A program made the translations under genes and the position numbers. From Novosphingobium sp. (GTDB taxonomy: Bacteria; Pseudomonadota; Alphaproteobacteria; Sphingomonadales; Sphingomonadaceae), in contig NZ_JAUYNB010000010.1 of the NCBI RefSeq assembly GCF_030699305.1, positions 186,001-250,000 on the forward strand: a stretch of DNA of 64,000 bases, given 5' to 3'. The notes beneath the pieces were generated by a model. That model made no database searches, was not told the origin of the DNA, and saw only the letters and a list, made by a program, of their open reading frames with translations. Shown here one piece after another: positions 26,605-36,025 of this stretch (positions within the stretch are counted from its first letter, which is position 1; each line of letters begins with the position of its first letter).

Positions 26605-28090
26605 GCCCGGTCCCCGTTCCCATGATGATGAATACAATGCTGGCGGGCTGGTAGCGAAGGAACCGGCTGGGGACAACGCCGCTGCGCTGTCTGTCAGCGA
26701 GATTTCCGCCGCCCTGAAGCGCGTGGTCGAGGACCGGTTCGGCTTTGTCCGCATCCGGGGGGAGCTGTCCGGGGTCAAGCGGGCGGCATCGGGCCACCTC
26801 TATCTGTCGATGAAGGACGAAACCGCCCGGATCGACGGGGTGATGTGGCGCGGCAATGCCCAGCGCCTGTCGTTCCTGCCCGAAGACGGGGTGGAAGTGA
26901 TCGCGACCGGCAAGCTGACGACCTATCCGGGCCGCTCCAACTATCAGATCGTGATCGACCGGATGGAGATCGCGGGCGAAGGCGCGCTGCTGGCGCTGCT
27001 GGCAAAAACCAAGGCGCGGCTGGAGGCGGAAGGGCTGTTCGATCCCGCGCGCAAGCGGGCTTTGCCTTTCCTGCCGCGTGTCATCGGCGTGGTCACATCG
27101 CCCACCGGCGCGGTGATTCGCGATATCCTGCACCGGCTGGCGGACCGCTTTTCCAGCCATGTGCTGGTCTGGCCGGTGCTGGTTCAGGGCCAGGGCGCGG
27201 CGGACCAGGTGGCCGCAGCCGTGCGGGGCTTCAGCGCCATCGCGCCCGGCGGACCGGTTCCGCGCCCCGATCTGGTGATCGTCGCGCGCGGCGGCGGTTC
27301 GATCGAGGATCTGTGGTCGTTCAACGAGGAAGTCGTCGTCCGGGCGATTGCCGATTGTTCGATTCCCGTGATTTCTGCCGTGGGCCACGAAACCGACACC
27401 ACGCTGGCCGATTTCGCCGCCGATGTGCGTGCGCCGACGCCCACCGCAGCGGCGGAAATGGCGGTCCCGGTGCGTGAGGACTTGCTGGGCCAGCTGGCCG
27501 AACTGGCGCTGCGTACCCGCCGCGCCGTGATCCGCCCGGTCAAGCTGGGGCGTGAGCGGCTGGCGGTGCGGGCCGAGCGGCTCCCGCGGCCCGAAGCCTT
27601 GCTCAGCGTCCCCGCCCAGCGGCTCGATGATCTGGCCGACCGGCTGCGGCGCGGGCTGAAGGATCGCATTACGACGGCCCGGACCGCCTTGCAGGCCGAT
27701 GCGGCGCGGCTTTCCGCCCCGTTGCTGGCCGCGCGGGTGGCGCGCGCGCGTGATCGGCTGGCGGCGGCGCGGCTGTCGCCCGCGCTGGTAACGCAGCGGA
27801 TCGCCGCCGGGCAGGAGCGGCTGGACGGCCTGGCGCGGTTGTCCGCCTCGCTCAACCCGGACCGGGTGCTGGAACGCGGCTATGTCCGGGTTACCAGCGC
27901 GGATGGGCGCACGGTGATCACGCGCGGCGCGGCAGCGGGCGAGACCGCGCTGGCGCTGCATTTCAGGGACGGGGTGCTGGACGTGGCGGTTGGCGGCGCA
28001 GCTGTGCCGCCTGTTGCCGCCCCGCCCGTCGCGCCAAAACCCCGGCCCGCCCCGAAACCGGCAGCGCCTGAACAGGGCAAATTGCTCTGA
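26603..28090 (+). CDS. xseA: Exodeoxyribonuclease VII large subunit
   Basis: A 495-residue nuclease subunit that degrades single-stranded DNA. OB-fold domain at about residues 30-115 ([19 protein letters not shown]); catalytic domain with [36 protein letters not shown] and [17 protein letters not shown]; then a long coiled-coil region and an Ala/Pro-rich tail. ATG 26603 (CATG shared with purD) or ATG 26597 could be the start; the latter has AGCAGG 4 bases upstream. The small subunit xseB is not in the window. Confidence 0.95.
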   Translation: MPGPRSHDDEYNAGGLVAKEPAGDNAAALSVSEISAALKRVVEDRFGFVRIRGELSGVKRAASGHLYLSMKDETARIDGVMWRGNAQRLSFLPEDGVEVIATGKLTTYPGRSNYQIVIDRMEIAGEGALLALLAKTKARLEAEGLFDPARKRALPFLPRVIGVVTSPTGAVIRDILHRLADRFSSHVLVWPVLVQGQGAADQVAAAVRGFSAIAPGGPVPRPDLVIVARGGGSIEDLWSFNEEVVVRAIADCSIPVISAVGHETDTTLADFAADVRAPTPTAAAEMAVPVREDLLGQLAELALRTRRAVIRPVKLGRERLAVRAERLPRPEALLSVPAQRLDDLADRLRRGLKDRITTARTALQADAARLSAPLLAARVARARDRLAAARLSPALVTQRIAAGQERLDGLARLSASLNPDRVLERGYVRVTSADGRTVITRGAAAGETALALHFRDGVLDVAVGGAAVPPVAAPPVAPKPRPAPKPAAPEQGKLL

Positions 28091-28116
28091 TCGCAAACCC
28101 CGGCTAGGGTGCGGCC

Positions 28117-28320
28117 ATGCTGATGTCTCAATCCGATCGCGCCGCCACCCTGTTTTACCAGCCCAACGGCTTTCGCGTGCTGACGCCCGGCAAGTACGTG
28201 ACTTGCGCCATGTCGGGGGAGCCGATCCTGCTCGACGCGCTGCGCTATTGGAGCGTGGATCATCAGGAGGCTTATGCCACGTCCGATCTTGCCAGCAGGC
28301 GGCTGCTGGGCGGGGCGTGA
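28117..28320 (+). CDS. DUF2093 domain protein
   Basis: A 67-residue protein of the alphaproteobacterial DUF2093 family. LFYQPNGFRVLTPGKYVTCAMSG and LDALRYWSVDHQEAYAT match that family closely. No function is established; the compact beta-rich shape with one cysteine resembles a small binding domain. ATG at 28117, with a second ATG two codons later. Its TGA overlaps the GTG of the M23 peptidase, and it lies 26 bases after xseA, so the three genes are likely co-transcribed. Confidence 0.88.
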   Translation: MLMSQSDRAATLFYQPNGFRVLTPGKYVTCAMSGEPILLDALRYWSVDHQEAYATSDLASRRLLGGA

Positions 28321-29204
28321 CGCGCGCGCTGTCCCTGGCTGCGGGGGCGATGCTGGCCGCGCTGGCGGCGGGATTTGCGCCCGCGCTGGCAGGCTGGCGG
28401 GCCGATGCGGCAACTGCGGTGGATGCGGCCGGGCCGCTTGATCTGGCGCTGACCGGGGAATTGACCCAGGGCGGCTGGGCGCGCGGCACTGCGCCGCGCG
28501 GGGTTGCGGCGCTCAGCCTTGATGGCCGGCCCGTTGCCATTGCGCCGGATGGGCAGTTCCTGCTGGCGTTCGATCGCGATGCCGCCGGGCGGGCAGAGCT
28601 GGCGGTGCGGTTTGCCGATGGCCGAACCATGGCCCAGCCGCTGACTATCGCGCCGCGCGCCTGGCAGATTGAGCGGGTTGGCGTGGGCTTGCGCCCCGGC
28701 ACCGCGCCCAGCGCCGAATGGGCCGCGCGGCGGGCGGGCGAACTCGCGCAGATCAAGGCGGCGCGCAGCGTGGATAACCCGGCGCAGGGCTGGCGGCAGC
28801 GGTTCATCTGGCCGGTCCAGGGACGGCTGTCAGGGCGGTTCGGATCGCAGCGGATCTACAACGGCACCCCCGGCAGCTATCATTCCGGGCTGGACATCGC
28901 GACCGGCACCAGCGGCACGCCGTTTGTTGCTCCGGCGGACGGGGTGGTGATCCTGGCGGCGCAAAGCCCGTTTTCGCTGGAAGGGCGGCTGTTGATGATC
29001 GACCACGGGATGGGCCTCAACAGCGCATTCCTGCACTGCTCCGAACTGGCGGTGAAGGTGGGTGACACGGTCCGTCAGGGGCAAACCATCGGCCGGATCG
29101 GCGCCACCGGGCGGGTGACGGGGCCACACCTGCACTGGTCGATCAAGTGGCGGGATTCCCGGCTTGATCCGCTGCTGTTTACCGGGCCGATGCCGTCACG
29201 CTGA
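28317..29204 (+). CDS. M23-family metallopeptidase (LytM domain)
   Basis: A 295-residue secreted peptidase starting at GTG 28317 inside the DUF2093 stop. The signal peptide ends near APALAG. An N-terminal beta domain is followed by a linker helix and the M23 domain from about residue 165: GRLSGRFGSQRIYN, YHSGLDIATG (zinc His and Asp) and GPHLHWSIKW (HxH). The full zinc set suggests an active peptidoglycan endopeptidase rather than an EnvC-type activator. It ends 306 bases before the TonB receptor. Confidence 0.92.
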   Translation: MTRALSLAAGAMLAALAAGFAPALAGWRADAATAVDAAGPLDLALTGELTQGGWARGTAPRGVAALSLDGRPVAIAPDGQFLLAFDRDAAGRAELAVRFADGRTMAQPLTIAPRAWQIERVGVGLRPGTAPSAEWAARRAGELAQIKAARSVDNPAQGWRQRFIWPVQGRLSGRFGSQRIYNGTPGSYHSGLDIATGTSGTPFVAPADGVVILAAQSPFSLEGRLLMIDHGMGLNSAFLHCSELAVKVGDTVRQGQTIGRIGATGRVTGPHLHWSIKWRDSRLDPLLFTGPMPSR

Positions 29205-29270
29205 TGCAAATCCTGCTGCCGGGGCGGGTGGCCGACGAAAGGCGGAGCGCGCCACCTGCACCAATGTAAG

Positions 29271-29309
29271 TTGCGCAATTTTTGCAAAGCACGCAAAAAT
29301 ATTGCGCAA
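29271..29309. promoter_or_regulatory. Paired TTGCGCAA palindromes upstream of the TonB receptor
   Basis: Two copies of the 8-bp palindrome TTGCGCAA (29271-29278 and 29302-29309) lie 31 bp apart centre to centre, about three helical turns. They are the ends of a larger imperfect inverted repeat (TTGCGCAAT-TTTTGC facing GCAAAA-ATATTGCGCAA). It is 200 bases before the receptor start, in the 306-base gap after the M23 gene. The layout fits a dimer-of-dimers operator; the factor is unknown. Confidence 0.5.
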
Positions 29310-29318
29310 GCACCACTT

Positions 29319-29342
29319 GGCTGTGGCTTCACTGCCACAGCC
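29319..29342. repeat. Perfect 9-bp inverted repeat in the TonB receptor leader
   Basis: GGCTGTGGC-TTCACT-GCCACAGCC. There is no T-run after it, so it is more likely a structured leader element or a second binding site than a terminator. The rest of the gap to 29510 holds a direct repeat CTGACCTGT (near 29475 and 29501) and the ribosome binding site AGAGGGA. Confidence 0.55.
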
Positions 29343-29510
29343 ATTCAAGCGAATGTTGCAGTTGCGTGAAAATGCTTTGCCCCGACACCCTTAGTTCGCC
29401 ATTGCCCGCCCATCTGTCTGCCAGTGTGGCGGGGGTAATTCCCTGTTTGGCTGAAGGATGATCAGGAATCCGCGCTGACCTGTCAGCGGGATCTACAGAG
29501 GGACTGACCT

Positions 29511-32500
29511 GTGAACACCACCAAGAAATCGCTCCTTTCGAGCGCGACTTATCTTCAGTCGCTTGCGCTCGCGGGCGGCGCTGTTGCGCTGCTCTCATCG
29601 ACCGCCGCCTTCGCGCAGAATGCTGCTGAAGAAGACGCCGCCAGCAATGACCAGACGATCGTCGTCACCGGCTCGCTGATCCGCAACCCCAACCTGTCGG
29701 CTTCGGCTCCGGTCGCCACCATCGGCGCCCAGGAACTGGAACTGCGCCAGTCGAACAACGCTGAAGAAGTCCTGCGCACCCTGCCGGGCGCCGTGCCCAG
29801 CATCGGTTCGTCGGTCAACAACGGCAACGGTGGTTCGTCTTACGTCAACCTTCGTGGTCTGGGTTCCAACCGCAACATCGTGCTGCTCGACGGCAACCGC
29901 ATCGTCCCGGCTGACCTTGTTGGCCGCGTCGACCTCAACAACATTCCGCTCGCTCTCGTTCAGCGCACCGACGTGCTGACCGGCGGTGCAAGCTCGACCT
30001 ACGGTGCCGACGCGATCTCGGGCGTGGTGAACTTCATCACCAAGCAGGACTTCGCTGGCATGGAAGCCACCGTTTCGGAACAGATCACCCAGCGCGGTGA
30101 CGGCAACGTGTTCCGCGCCGACCTGACCATGGGCGCCAACTTCGATGACGGCCGCGGCAACGCCGTGCTGTCGCTGGGTTACCAGAACCAGAAGGAAGCC
30201 TATTTCGGCGGTGACCGTCCGTTCTCGACCGTGACGCTCGAATCGTATGACGAATTCTACGTCGCCGGCCAGGGTTCGTCGACCGCTTCGCCTTCGGCGC
30301 TCGACATCGGTGGTGGCCGTACCCGCCGCCAGGTCACTGCCAACGGTCAGGACATCAGCCCGTTCTATTCGGCCTTCAACTTCAACCCGTACAACGTGTT
30401 CCAGGTGCCGTTCGAGCGCTTCAACATGTACGGTCAGGCCCGCTATGAAGTGGCCGACAACATCGAAGTCTATGCCCGCGGCATGTACTCGAACAACACG
30501 GTCAACACGATCATCGCGCCGTCGGGCATCTTCGGTTCGTCGGTGACCGTGCCGGTTTCGAACCCGTTCATGACCGCCGCCCAGCGCACCTACCTTTGCG
30601 CCAACGCGGACACCAACACCGGTGTTGCCGGCAACCAGACCCTGACCGGTGCAGAATGCGCCGCTGCAGCTCTGGCCACCAGCCCGTCCGATCCGAACTA
30701 CCGCGCCTTCACGTTCGGCCTGCGTCGTCGCACGACCGAAGTCGGTCCGCGCGTTTCGAACTACAACAGCCAGGTGTTTGATTTCCGTGCCGGCGTGCGG
30801 GGCAACATCACCGATGCGATCCAGTTCGACGTTTCGGCTTCGCATGGTGAATCGAAGAAGCTGCAGACCATTCAGGGCTATGTCCTGCTGTCGCGTGCCC
30901 GTCAGGCGCTGCTCGCCACCAACCCCAACACTTGCCTGACCAACACGAACGGCTGCGTCCCGCTGAACATCTTCGGCCCCGATGGCTCGATTACGGCGGC
31001 CATGGCTGACTACATCAGCGACAACGCTACCGTTCAGGAAAATACCAAGCTGGACCAGGTCAAGGCGATCATCAGCGGCGATACCGGCATTTCCTCGCCG
31101 TGGGCTGCGGAAGCGATCAACTTCGCGCTGGGTAGCGAATATCGTCGTTATGGCGCCCAACAGTCGTCGGACGTGCTGGCCAAGACCCCGGGTGAACTCG
31201 GCGGCGCTGGCGGTGCACAGCCGGACATCAAGGGTGGCTACGAAGTCTATGAAGGCTTCGGCGAAATCATCCTGCCGCTGGCTTCGGACAAGCCCGGCAT
31301 CCACGAGCTGACCGTTGAAGCCGGGATCCGTCAGTCGCACTACAAGATTCAGGCTGCTGGCAACCCGACTTTCGACACCACCACCTGGAAGGTGGCCGGC
31401 ACCTGGGCCCCGACCCCGGACTTCAAGATCCGTGGTAACTACCAGCGCGCCGTCCGCGCCCCGAACATCGGCGAACTGTTCTCGCCGGTTTCGACGGGCC
31501 TGACCAACCTCGGCACCGATCCGTGCCAGGGTTCGGCTCCGGTGACCAACGCCAACCTGCGTGCCGTCTGCCTTGCGCAGGGTGCTCCGGCGGCGGTGAT
31601 CGGCACGATCCAGGCTCCGACCGCAGGTCAGGCCAACATCACCGGTGGTGGTAACACGGCAGTTGGCCCGGAAACGGCAACCACCTGGTCGGCTGGTCTG
31701 GTCTTCACCCCGGCGTTCCTGCCGGGTCTGTCGGGCTCGATCGATTACTACAACATCAAGGTGAAGAACGCGATCACCACGCCGACCCCGGCTGACCTGA
31801 TCGCGGCCTGCTTCGGCTCGACCCCGACCAACCCGTCGGCTTCGGCTGCGACTTCGGCGGCTTGTACCGCTATCCGTCGCAACCCGATCACCGGCGGCCT
31901 CGACGGTGACCCGGCGACCACTGGCGGTCTGTTCGGCGCACTGTCGAACCTCGGCACGCTGGCGACCGACGGTATTGACCTGAACCTTGCCTACACGACC
32001 GGCATCGGCACCGTGTTCGGCCAGGAAGGGCGCCTGTCGCTGATGTTCAATGGCAACTACACCCACAGCTCGAAGTTCCAGGCGACCCCGACCGCCCTGG
32101 ATCGCGAGTGCATCAACCAGTACTCGGTGAACTGCGGTTCGATCCAGCCGAAGTACTCGTTCAGCCAGCGCACCACGCTGGGCCTTGGCCCGGTTGACGT
32201 CTCGCTGCTGTGGCGCTGGGTCAACAAGGTGCGGTTCGAAGATCAGCAGCTCGCTGAAGATCTGGCCGCCGCCGTGGCCGGTGGTTGCACCGATCCGGCT
32301 GGTACCGACCCCGATGGCTGCATGATCGATCCGCGCTTCCGCACGATCAAGGCCTACAGCTGGTTCGACCTGACGACCCGCTTTGAAGTGTCGAAGAACT
32401 TCGACCTGACGATGTCGGTGTTCAACCTGTTCGACAAGAAGCCGCCGGTTGTTGGTGGCTCGGTCGGGTCGACCTCGTACAACGGTGGTAACACCTACCC

Positions 32501-32558
32501 GTCGTCCTACGACGCGCTGGGTCGCCGTTTCGCGGTGAGCGCTCGCCTGAAGTTCTAG
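29511..32558 (+). CDS. TonB-dependent receptor
   Basis: A 1015-residue outer-membrane transporter driven by TonB. Start GTG 29511 with AGAGGGA upstream. The signal peptide ends AAFAQ. DQTIVVTGSLIRNPN is the N-terminal TonB-box-like segment; the plug domain (about 50-185) has EVLRTLPGAVPS, YVNLRGLGSNRNIVLLDGNR and GGASSTYGADAISGVVNFI. The beta-barrel ends with ALGRRFAVSARLKF, with terminal Phe as outer-membrane assembly requires. The extracellular loops are rich in Thr/Asn/Ala and have several paired cysteines. The substrate is unknown; the next genes suggest a peptide or modified ligand. Confidence 0.95.
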   Translation: MNTTKKSLLSSATYLQSLALAGGAVALLSSTAAFAQNAAEEDAASNDQTIVVTGSLIRNPNLSASAPVATIGAQELELRQSNNAEEVLRTLPGAVPSIGSSVNNGNGGSSYVNLRGLGSNRNIVLLDGNRIVPADLVGRVDLNNIPLALVQRTDVLTGGASSTYGADAISGVVNFITKQDFAGMEATVSEQITQRGDGNVFRADLTMGANFDDGRGNAVLSLGYQNQKEAYFGGDRPFSTVTLESYDEFYVAGQGSSTASPSALDIGGGRTRRQVTANGQDISPFYSAFNFNPYNVFQVPFERFNMYGQARYEVADNIEVYARGMYSNNTVNTIIAPSGIFGSSVTVPVSNPFMTAAQRTYLCANADTNTGVAGNQTLTGAECAAAALATSPSDPNYRAFTFGLRRRTTEVGPRVSNYNSQVFDFRAGVRGNITDAIQFDVSASHGESKKLQTIQGYVLLSRARQALLATNPNTCLTNTNGCVPLNIFGPDGSITAAMADYISDNATVQENTKLDQVKAIISGDTGISSPWAAEAINFALGSEYRRYGAQQSSDVLAKTPGELGGAGGAQPDIKGGYEVYEGFGEIILPLASDKPGIHELTVEAGIRQSHYKIQAAGNPTFDTTTWKVAGTWAPTPDFKIRGNYQRAVRAPNIGELFSPVSTGLTNLGTDPCQGSAPVTNANLRAVCLAQGAPAAVIGTIQAPTAGQANITGGGNTAVGPETATTWSAGLVFTPAFLPGLSGSIDYYNIKVKNAITTPTPADLIAACFGSTPTNPSASAATSAACTAIRRNPITGGLDGDPATTGGLFGALSNLGTLATDGIDLNLAYTTGIGTVFGQEGRLSLMFNGNYTHSSKFQATPTALDRECINQYSVNCGSIQPKYSFSQRTTLGLGPVDVSLLWRWVNKVRFEDQQLAEDLAAAVAGGCTDPAGTDPDGCMIDPRFRTIKAYSWFDLTTRFEVSKNFDLTMSVFNLFDKKPPVVGGSVGSTSYNGGNTYPSSYDALGRRFAVSARLKF

Positions 32559-32583
32559 TCTCTAGACTTCAGTCAAACCAATC

Positions 32584-32613
32584 GGGGGCGGGCAGCAATG
32601 CTCGCCCCCTTTT
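32584..32613 (+). terminator. Intrinsic terminator after the TonB receptor
   Basis: GGGGGCGGGC / GCTCGCCCCC (one G-T pair) with a 6-base loop, followed by TTTT. It lies 26 bases after the receptor stop. Confidence 0.88.
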
Positions 32614-32670
32614 GTTTGGGGTGACGTTAGAGGCTGGTGCTGTGCGGAGTCGGTTGAAGGCGGGTTACCG

Positions 32671-33693
32671 CTACCCCAGCAGCGGGAGCGGCAGGTCCAG
32701 CGGCAACCCGTTGGCTTTGGCCACGGCCTGCGCCCAGATCACGACTTTGCCGATCTCGTCCTCATGCGCGCGGCGGGCATCGGCGTATTCGGCGGCGCGC
32801 TGGACGGTATCGAACGCCGCGCCGGATTTCGAATGGCGGGTAAAGGCGGGGCCAGCCGCCATCGCCGCCAGATCGTCCGCGCTGGCCGCCAGCCCCAGAT
32901 GCGCCGCCGCCGCCGCCAGCACCGCTGCCGGATCGCCGGTCAGCACTTCGGAATCGAGCGTGCGCACGCGGGCTGGTCCCAGCTTGCCCGCCAGCCGGTG
33001 GAACAGCGCGTGCTGCGCCAGCCAGCCGGTCGCGGCGACTTGCAGGTCGCTTTGGCGGAAGTAATCGTTCGCGGTCATCCCCAGATCGACGACCTGATCG
33101 ATCAGGAACCCTTCCAGCAATTCGCGCACCCACAACCGGCACCACAGCCCTTTGCGCACCACCGACACCAGAAACGTTTCCAGCGGCGCGTGAAGCAGGA
33201 TTGCCGGGGCATCGCTGCGCAGCGCCAGCAGCAGTTCGGCCAGCGGGTTCAGGATGTTCGATGGCTTGACGATCACCCGCTCCCCCGGCGTGAACGGGCG
33301 GGCGAGCAGCCGGGTGGCCGCATCGGCCAGCCGCGCCACAGCCGCAGGCGGTGCGCCGCGCCGCCGAAAGCCGACCACATCGTTCAGCAGCACCGGCTCG
33401 CTCAGCCCCATGGCCAATCCCGGCCGGTCGAGCGCGGACAGCAGCAGCGTCGATCCGCAGAACGCCGAATGAAAGATAAAGCCCATTGGCCGGGGCGGCA
33501 CTTCGCCCAGACATTCCGCCACGCCCAGTTCGCGGCGCGGGCGGTCCGCGCCCAGATATTCGTCGGTCAGGAACGGCGCGGTGCGGTGTTCCGCGCGGGC
33601 CACGTGCTGAAACGCGATCCGGTCTGCGCCTTCGATATGGCGGTGGGCCAGCCATGCGGCATCGGCAAGGTCGAAGGGCGGCGGTCCGGTCAT
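32671..33693 (-). CDS. Sulfotransferase-like protein
   Basis: A 340-residue cytoplasmic protein. FIFHSAFCGSTLLLSALD at about residues 72-89 matches the 5'-phosphosulfate loop of sulfotransferases and also resembles a P-loop. VIVKPSN and the SEVLTGDP segment may be the 3'-phosphate region. The remaining sequence is helical. PAPS-dependent sulfation is plausible but not proved; several bacterial relatives have no known substrate. It faces away from the TPR-hydroxylase gene, with 77 bases between starts, so the two may share a divergent promoter region. Confidence 0.6.
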   Translation of the reverse strand: MTGPPPFDLADAAWLAHRHIEGADRIAFQHVARAEHRTAPFLTDEYLGADRPRRELGVAECLGEVPPRPMGFIFHSAFCGSTLLLSALDRPGLAMGLSEPVLLNDVVGFRRRGAPPAAVARLADAATRLLARPFTPGERVIVKPSNILNPLAELLLALRSDAPAILLHAPLETFLVSVVRKGLWCRLWVRELLEGFLIDQVVDLGMTANDYFRQSDLQVAATGWLAQHALFHRLAGKLGPARVRTLDSEVLTGDPAAVLAAAAAHLGLAASADDLAAMAAGPAFTRHSKSGAAFDTVQRAAEYADARRAHEDEIGKVVIWAQAVAKANGLPLDLPLPLLG

Positions 33694-33770
33694 TGGCCAA
33701 GCCTAGGGGGCGCAGCGCGGCGCCGCAACTCCCGCTTGCGGGGGCTTGGGTGCGGGCCTATCCCGCTGTA

Positions 33771-34955
33771 ATGGCTCAAGCACCTGTCGATCCCGCCCAT
33801 CTCGAACTCGCCCGCCAGCAGAACGCACTGGGCATGGCCGCGCTGCGCGCCGGTAACGGGCCGGAAGCTGCGGCCGCGTTCCGCCGCGCGCTCGCCGCCG
33901 ATGCGCAGGCCGGGCCGCTCTGGCGCAATCTCGCCCACGCGCTGCGGCTGGCCGGGGATGACGCGGCGGAGCGGGACGCGCTGGACCATGCGCTGTCGCT
34001 CGACCGGACGGATTTTGTCGCGCAGCTGCGCAAGGCCCAGAACCTGGAACGCTGCGGGGCCGAGACCGACGCGCTGGCGGCATGGTCGGGCGCGCTGCAA
34101 CTGGCGCGGGGCATCGCCAACCCGGTCCCGGGGCTGGACGATGAACTCGCTGCCGGGCGGCGCTTTGTGGCCGCCGTGCAGCAGCGACTGGGGGTCGGGG
34201 TCGATGCCGCGCTCGCCCCGCTGGAGCCGCAGCTCGATGAAACCGAACGCCGCCGGATTCGCGCCTTTGCCGATCACGCGCTGGGCCGCCGCCAGATTTT
34301 CGTCAACGAATGCGCCGGGGTCTATTACCCGTTCCTGCCCGCCGACGAATATTTCGACGCGAAGCACTTCCCGTGGTTTGCCCAGCTGGAAGCGGCGGCG
34401 GATGACATCCGCACCGAACTGCACGGGCTGCTGGCGGATAGAAACCCGTCGATCATTCCCTATGTCCGGCTGGATGAAGGCACCCCGGACAACAAGTGGA
34501 CCGGCCTCAGCCATTCCTATGACTGGAGCGCCTGCTTTCTGTATGAATACGGCGTGCCCAACCAGCCGGTGCTGGACCGCTGCCCGAAAACCGCCGCGCT
34601 GCTGGCCCGGCTGCCGCTGGCGCAGATCCCCGGCAAGGCGCCCAATGCGTTCTTTTCCATGCTCAAGCCGCGCAGTGCGATCCCGCCGCACACCGGGGTT
34701 ACCAACACCCGCGCGATCGTCCACCTCGGGCTGGACATTCCGCCCGATTGCGGGTTTCGGGTGGGCGGGGAAACCCGCGAATGGCAGGCGGGCAAGGCCT
34801 TTGCGTTCGACGATTCGATCGACCACGAAGCGTGGAACCACAGCGATGAACGCCGCCATATCCTGATTATCGACACCTGGAATCCGCACCTGACACCGCA
34901 CGAACAGGACGCCATCGTCCGCTATTTCGCGGCGACGGACCAGTCGCTGGGCTGA
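33771..34955 (+). CDS. TPR / aspartyl-asparaginyl beta-hydroxylase protein
   Basis: A 394-residue two-part protein. Residues about 10-130 are tetratricopeptide-like (AAFRRALAADAQAGPLW, DALDHALSLDRTDF). Residues about 190-390 are an Asp_Arg_Hydrox domain, the 2-oxoglutarate/iron hydroxylase fold of aspartyl/asparaginyl beta-hydroxylases. HTGVTNTRAIVHLGL and DDSIDHEAWNHSDERRHILIID carry the iron His residues and the arginine that binds 2-oxoglutarate. ATG 33771; longer in-frame starts lack similarity. The TPR part probably holds the protein or peptide substrate. Confidence 0.87.
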   Translation: MAQAPVDPAHLELARQQNALGMAALRAGNGPEAAAAFRRALAADAQAGPLWRNLAHALRLAGDDAAERDALDHALSLDRTDFVAQLRKAQNLERCGAETDALAAWSGALQLARGIANPVPGLDDELAAGRRFVAAVQQRLGVGVDAALAPLEPQLDETERRRIRAFADHALGRRQIFVNECAGVYYPFLPADEYFDAKHFPWFAQLEAAADDIRTELHGLLADRNPSIIPYVRLDEGTPDNKWTGLSHSYDWSACFLYEYGVPNQPVLDRCPKTAALLARLPLAQIPGKAPNAFFSMLKPRSAIPPHTGVTNTRAIVHLGLDIPPDCGFRVGGETREWQAGKAFAFDDSIDHEAWNHSDERRHILIIDTWNPHLTPHEQDAIVRYFAATDQSLG

Positions 34956-35047
34956 ATTGATCGACGAACGGCGCGGGCCAACGCTTGCTGCATTGCGGCA
35001 AGCGGGTTAGCATCCCGGCTTTCCTTCATGACGGGAGCGTACCCGCG

Positions 35048-35350
35048 ATGTCCTTGTTGCTCGCCATCATTCTGACCGCCGGGTCGCCCGCCGCCGCCGA
35101 AGTGCCAGTGGCCGAACCCGCGCCCGACAAGATGACCCGCGCCGAAATTCGTGCGCACAATGGCAAGGTAGGTAACGCCCACCCGCTGTTCATCCGCTGC
35201 CGCCGCGACGTCGAAATTGGCAGCCTGGCCAAGGCCAAGACCGTGTGCCGCACCACCCGCGACTGGGCCGCCGCCGATTATGCCGGTAACCGCACCGCGC
35301 GCGATACCGTGCGCCTGATGCATGAAACAGCAGGTAACGTCGGCAACTGA
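35048..35350 (+). CDS. Small secreted hypothetical protein
   Basis: A 100-residue protein with a signal peptide (MSLLLAIILTAGSPAAAE). The mature part is basic and has two cysteines, in FIRCRRD and KTVCRTT, separated by 16 residues, which may form a disulfide. It starts at ATG 35048; the in-frame ATG at 34985 would bury the signal. No recognised family. It is convergent with the next gene, 15 bases apart. Confidence 0.65.
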   Translation: MSLLLAIILTAGSPAAAEVPVAEPAPDKMTRAEIRAHNGKVGNAHPLFIRCRRDVEIGSLAKAKTVCRTTRDWAAADYAGNRTARDTVRLMHETAGNVGN

Positions 35351-35365
35351 GCCGCCGCCGCTGCG

Positions 35366-35899
35366 TTACTGGATGCGAATCACGCGGGCGTTCTGGCCCT
35401 TGCCGATCTTGGCGAAATAGCTGCCCAGTGATGCCGTCTCGATCAGAATCGGATCGCCGCGCTTGGCATAGGCGGGGCGTCCGGCGATCTGTTTCCAGCG
35501 CGCGCCATCGGCCAGCACGAAAATGAACTGGCCATCACGGGCGGTGTAAGTGCTTTCGATCGTGCTTTCGATCGCGGTCACATCCTCGCTGTCGCCGCCG
35601 CCGAACAGCTTGATCGTGGGGAGCGAGAGGCCGAACAGACCGCGCCGCGCCTCGCGCATGGTCGCGCGGTCGGCGATCACCAGATCCTTGGTGTCACGCG
35701 CGGTGGCCATGGCGCCGACGGTGCGATCATAGCAGGCGAGCCGTTCGGCTGCCTCGGCCACGCCCTTGCAGTCCAGCACGGCCTGGAACACCGGCGGCGG
35801 GGTGCTGGGCGGTTCCTTGTCTTTGGCGGCAGCCGGGGCGGCCAGCACGGCCAGCGCGGCACCCAGAATGGACAGGCGGATCGGGGGCAATCGGTTCAA
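35366..35899 (-). CDS. Secreted hypothetical protein
   Basis: A 177-residue protein from a proposed TTG start at 35899, chosen because GGAGAG lies 6 bases upstream and the product then begins with a signal peptide (hydrophobic LSILGAALAVLAAPAAA). A longer ATG frame reaches 35971. The mature protein shows DCKGVAEAAERLACYDRTV, a pattern common to small periplasmic proteins with a Cys-x12-Cys pair. The C-terminal half is beta-rich (ARDGQFIFVLADGARWKQI). Function unknown. Confidence 0.65.
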   Translation of the reverse strand: MNRLPPIRLSILGAALAVLAAPAAAKDKEPPSTPPPVFQAVLDCKGVAEAAERLACYDRTVGAMATARDTKDLVIADRATMREARRGLFGLSLPTIKLFGGGDSEDVTAIESTIESTYTARDGQFIFVLADGARWKQIAGRPAYAKRGDPILIETASLGSYFAKIGKGQNARVIRIQ

Positions 35900-36025
35900 G
35901 GGGTGCTCTCCATGCGTGGCCGGGTGGCGGTTCGCCCGATCCACGATGCCCGCCGAACCCGCCAGCGTCAATCATGTGCACGCGGCGCTTGCTTTGCCAG
36001 GCGGCGCCCCCCACACCCACAGACG

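Noticed and set aside
26378..28807. A roughly 800-codon minus-strand frame across xseA and neighbours
   Set aside because: It crosses several well-supported genes and reads as Arg/Pro/Gln-rich sequence with no family.
29595..32066. An 823-codon open frame on the minus strand opposite the TonB receptor
   Set aside because: The receptor frame has a signal peptide, plug and barrel motifs; the reverse frame is rich in Arg and Val with no domain and arises from the high-GC codon bias.
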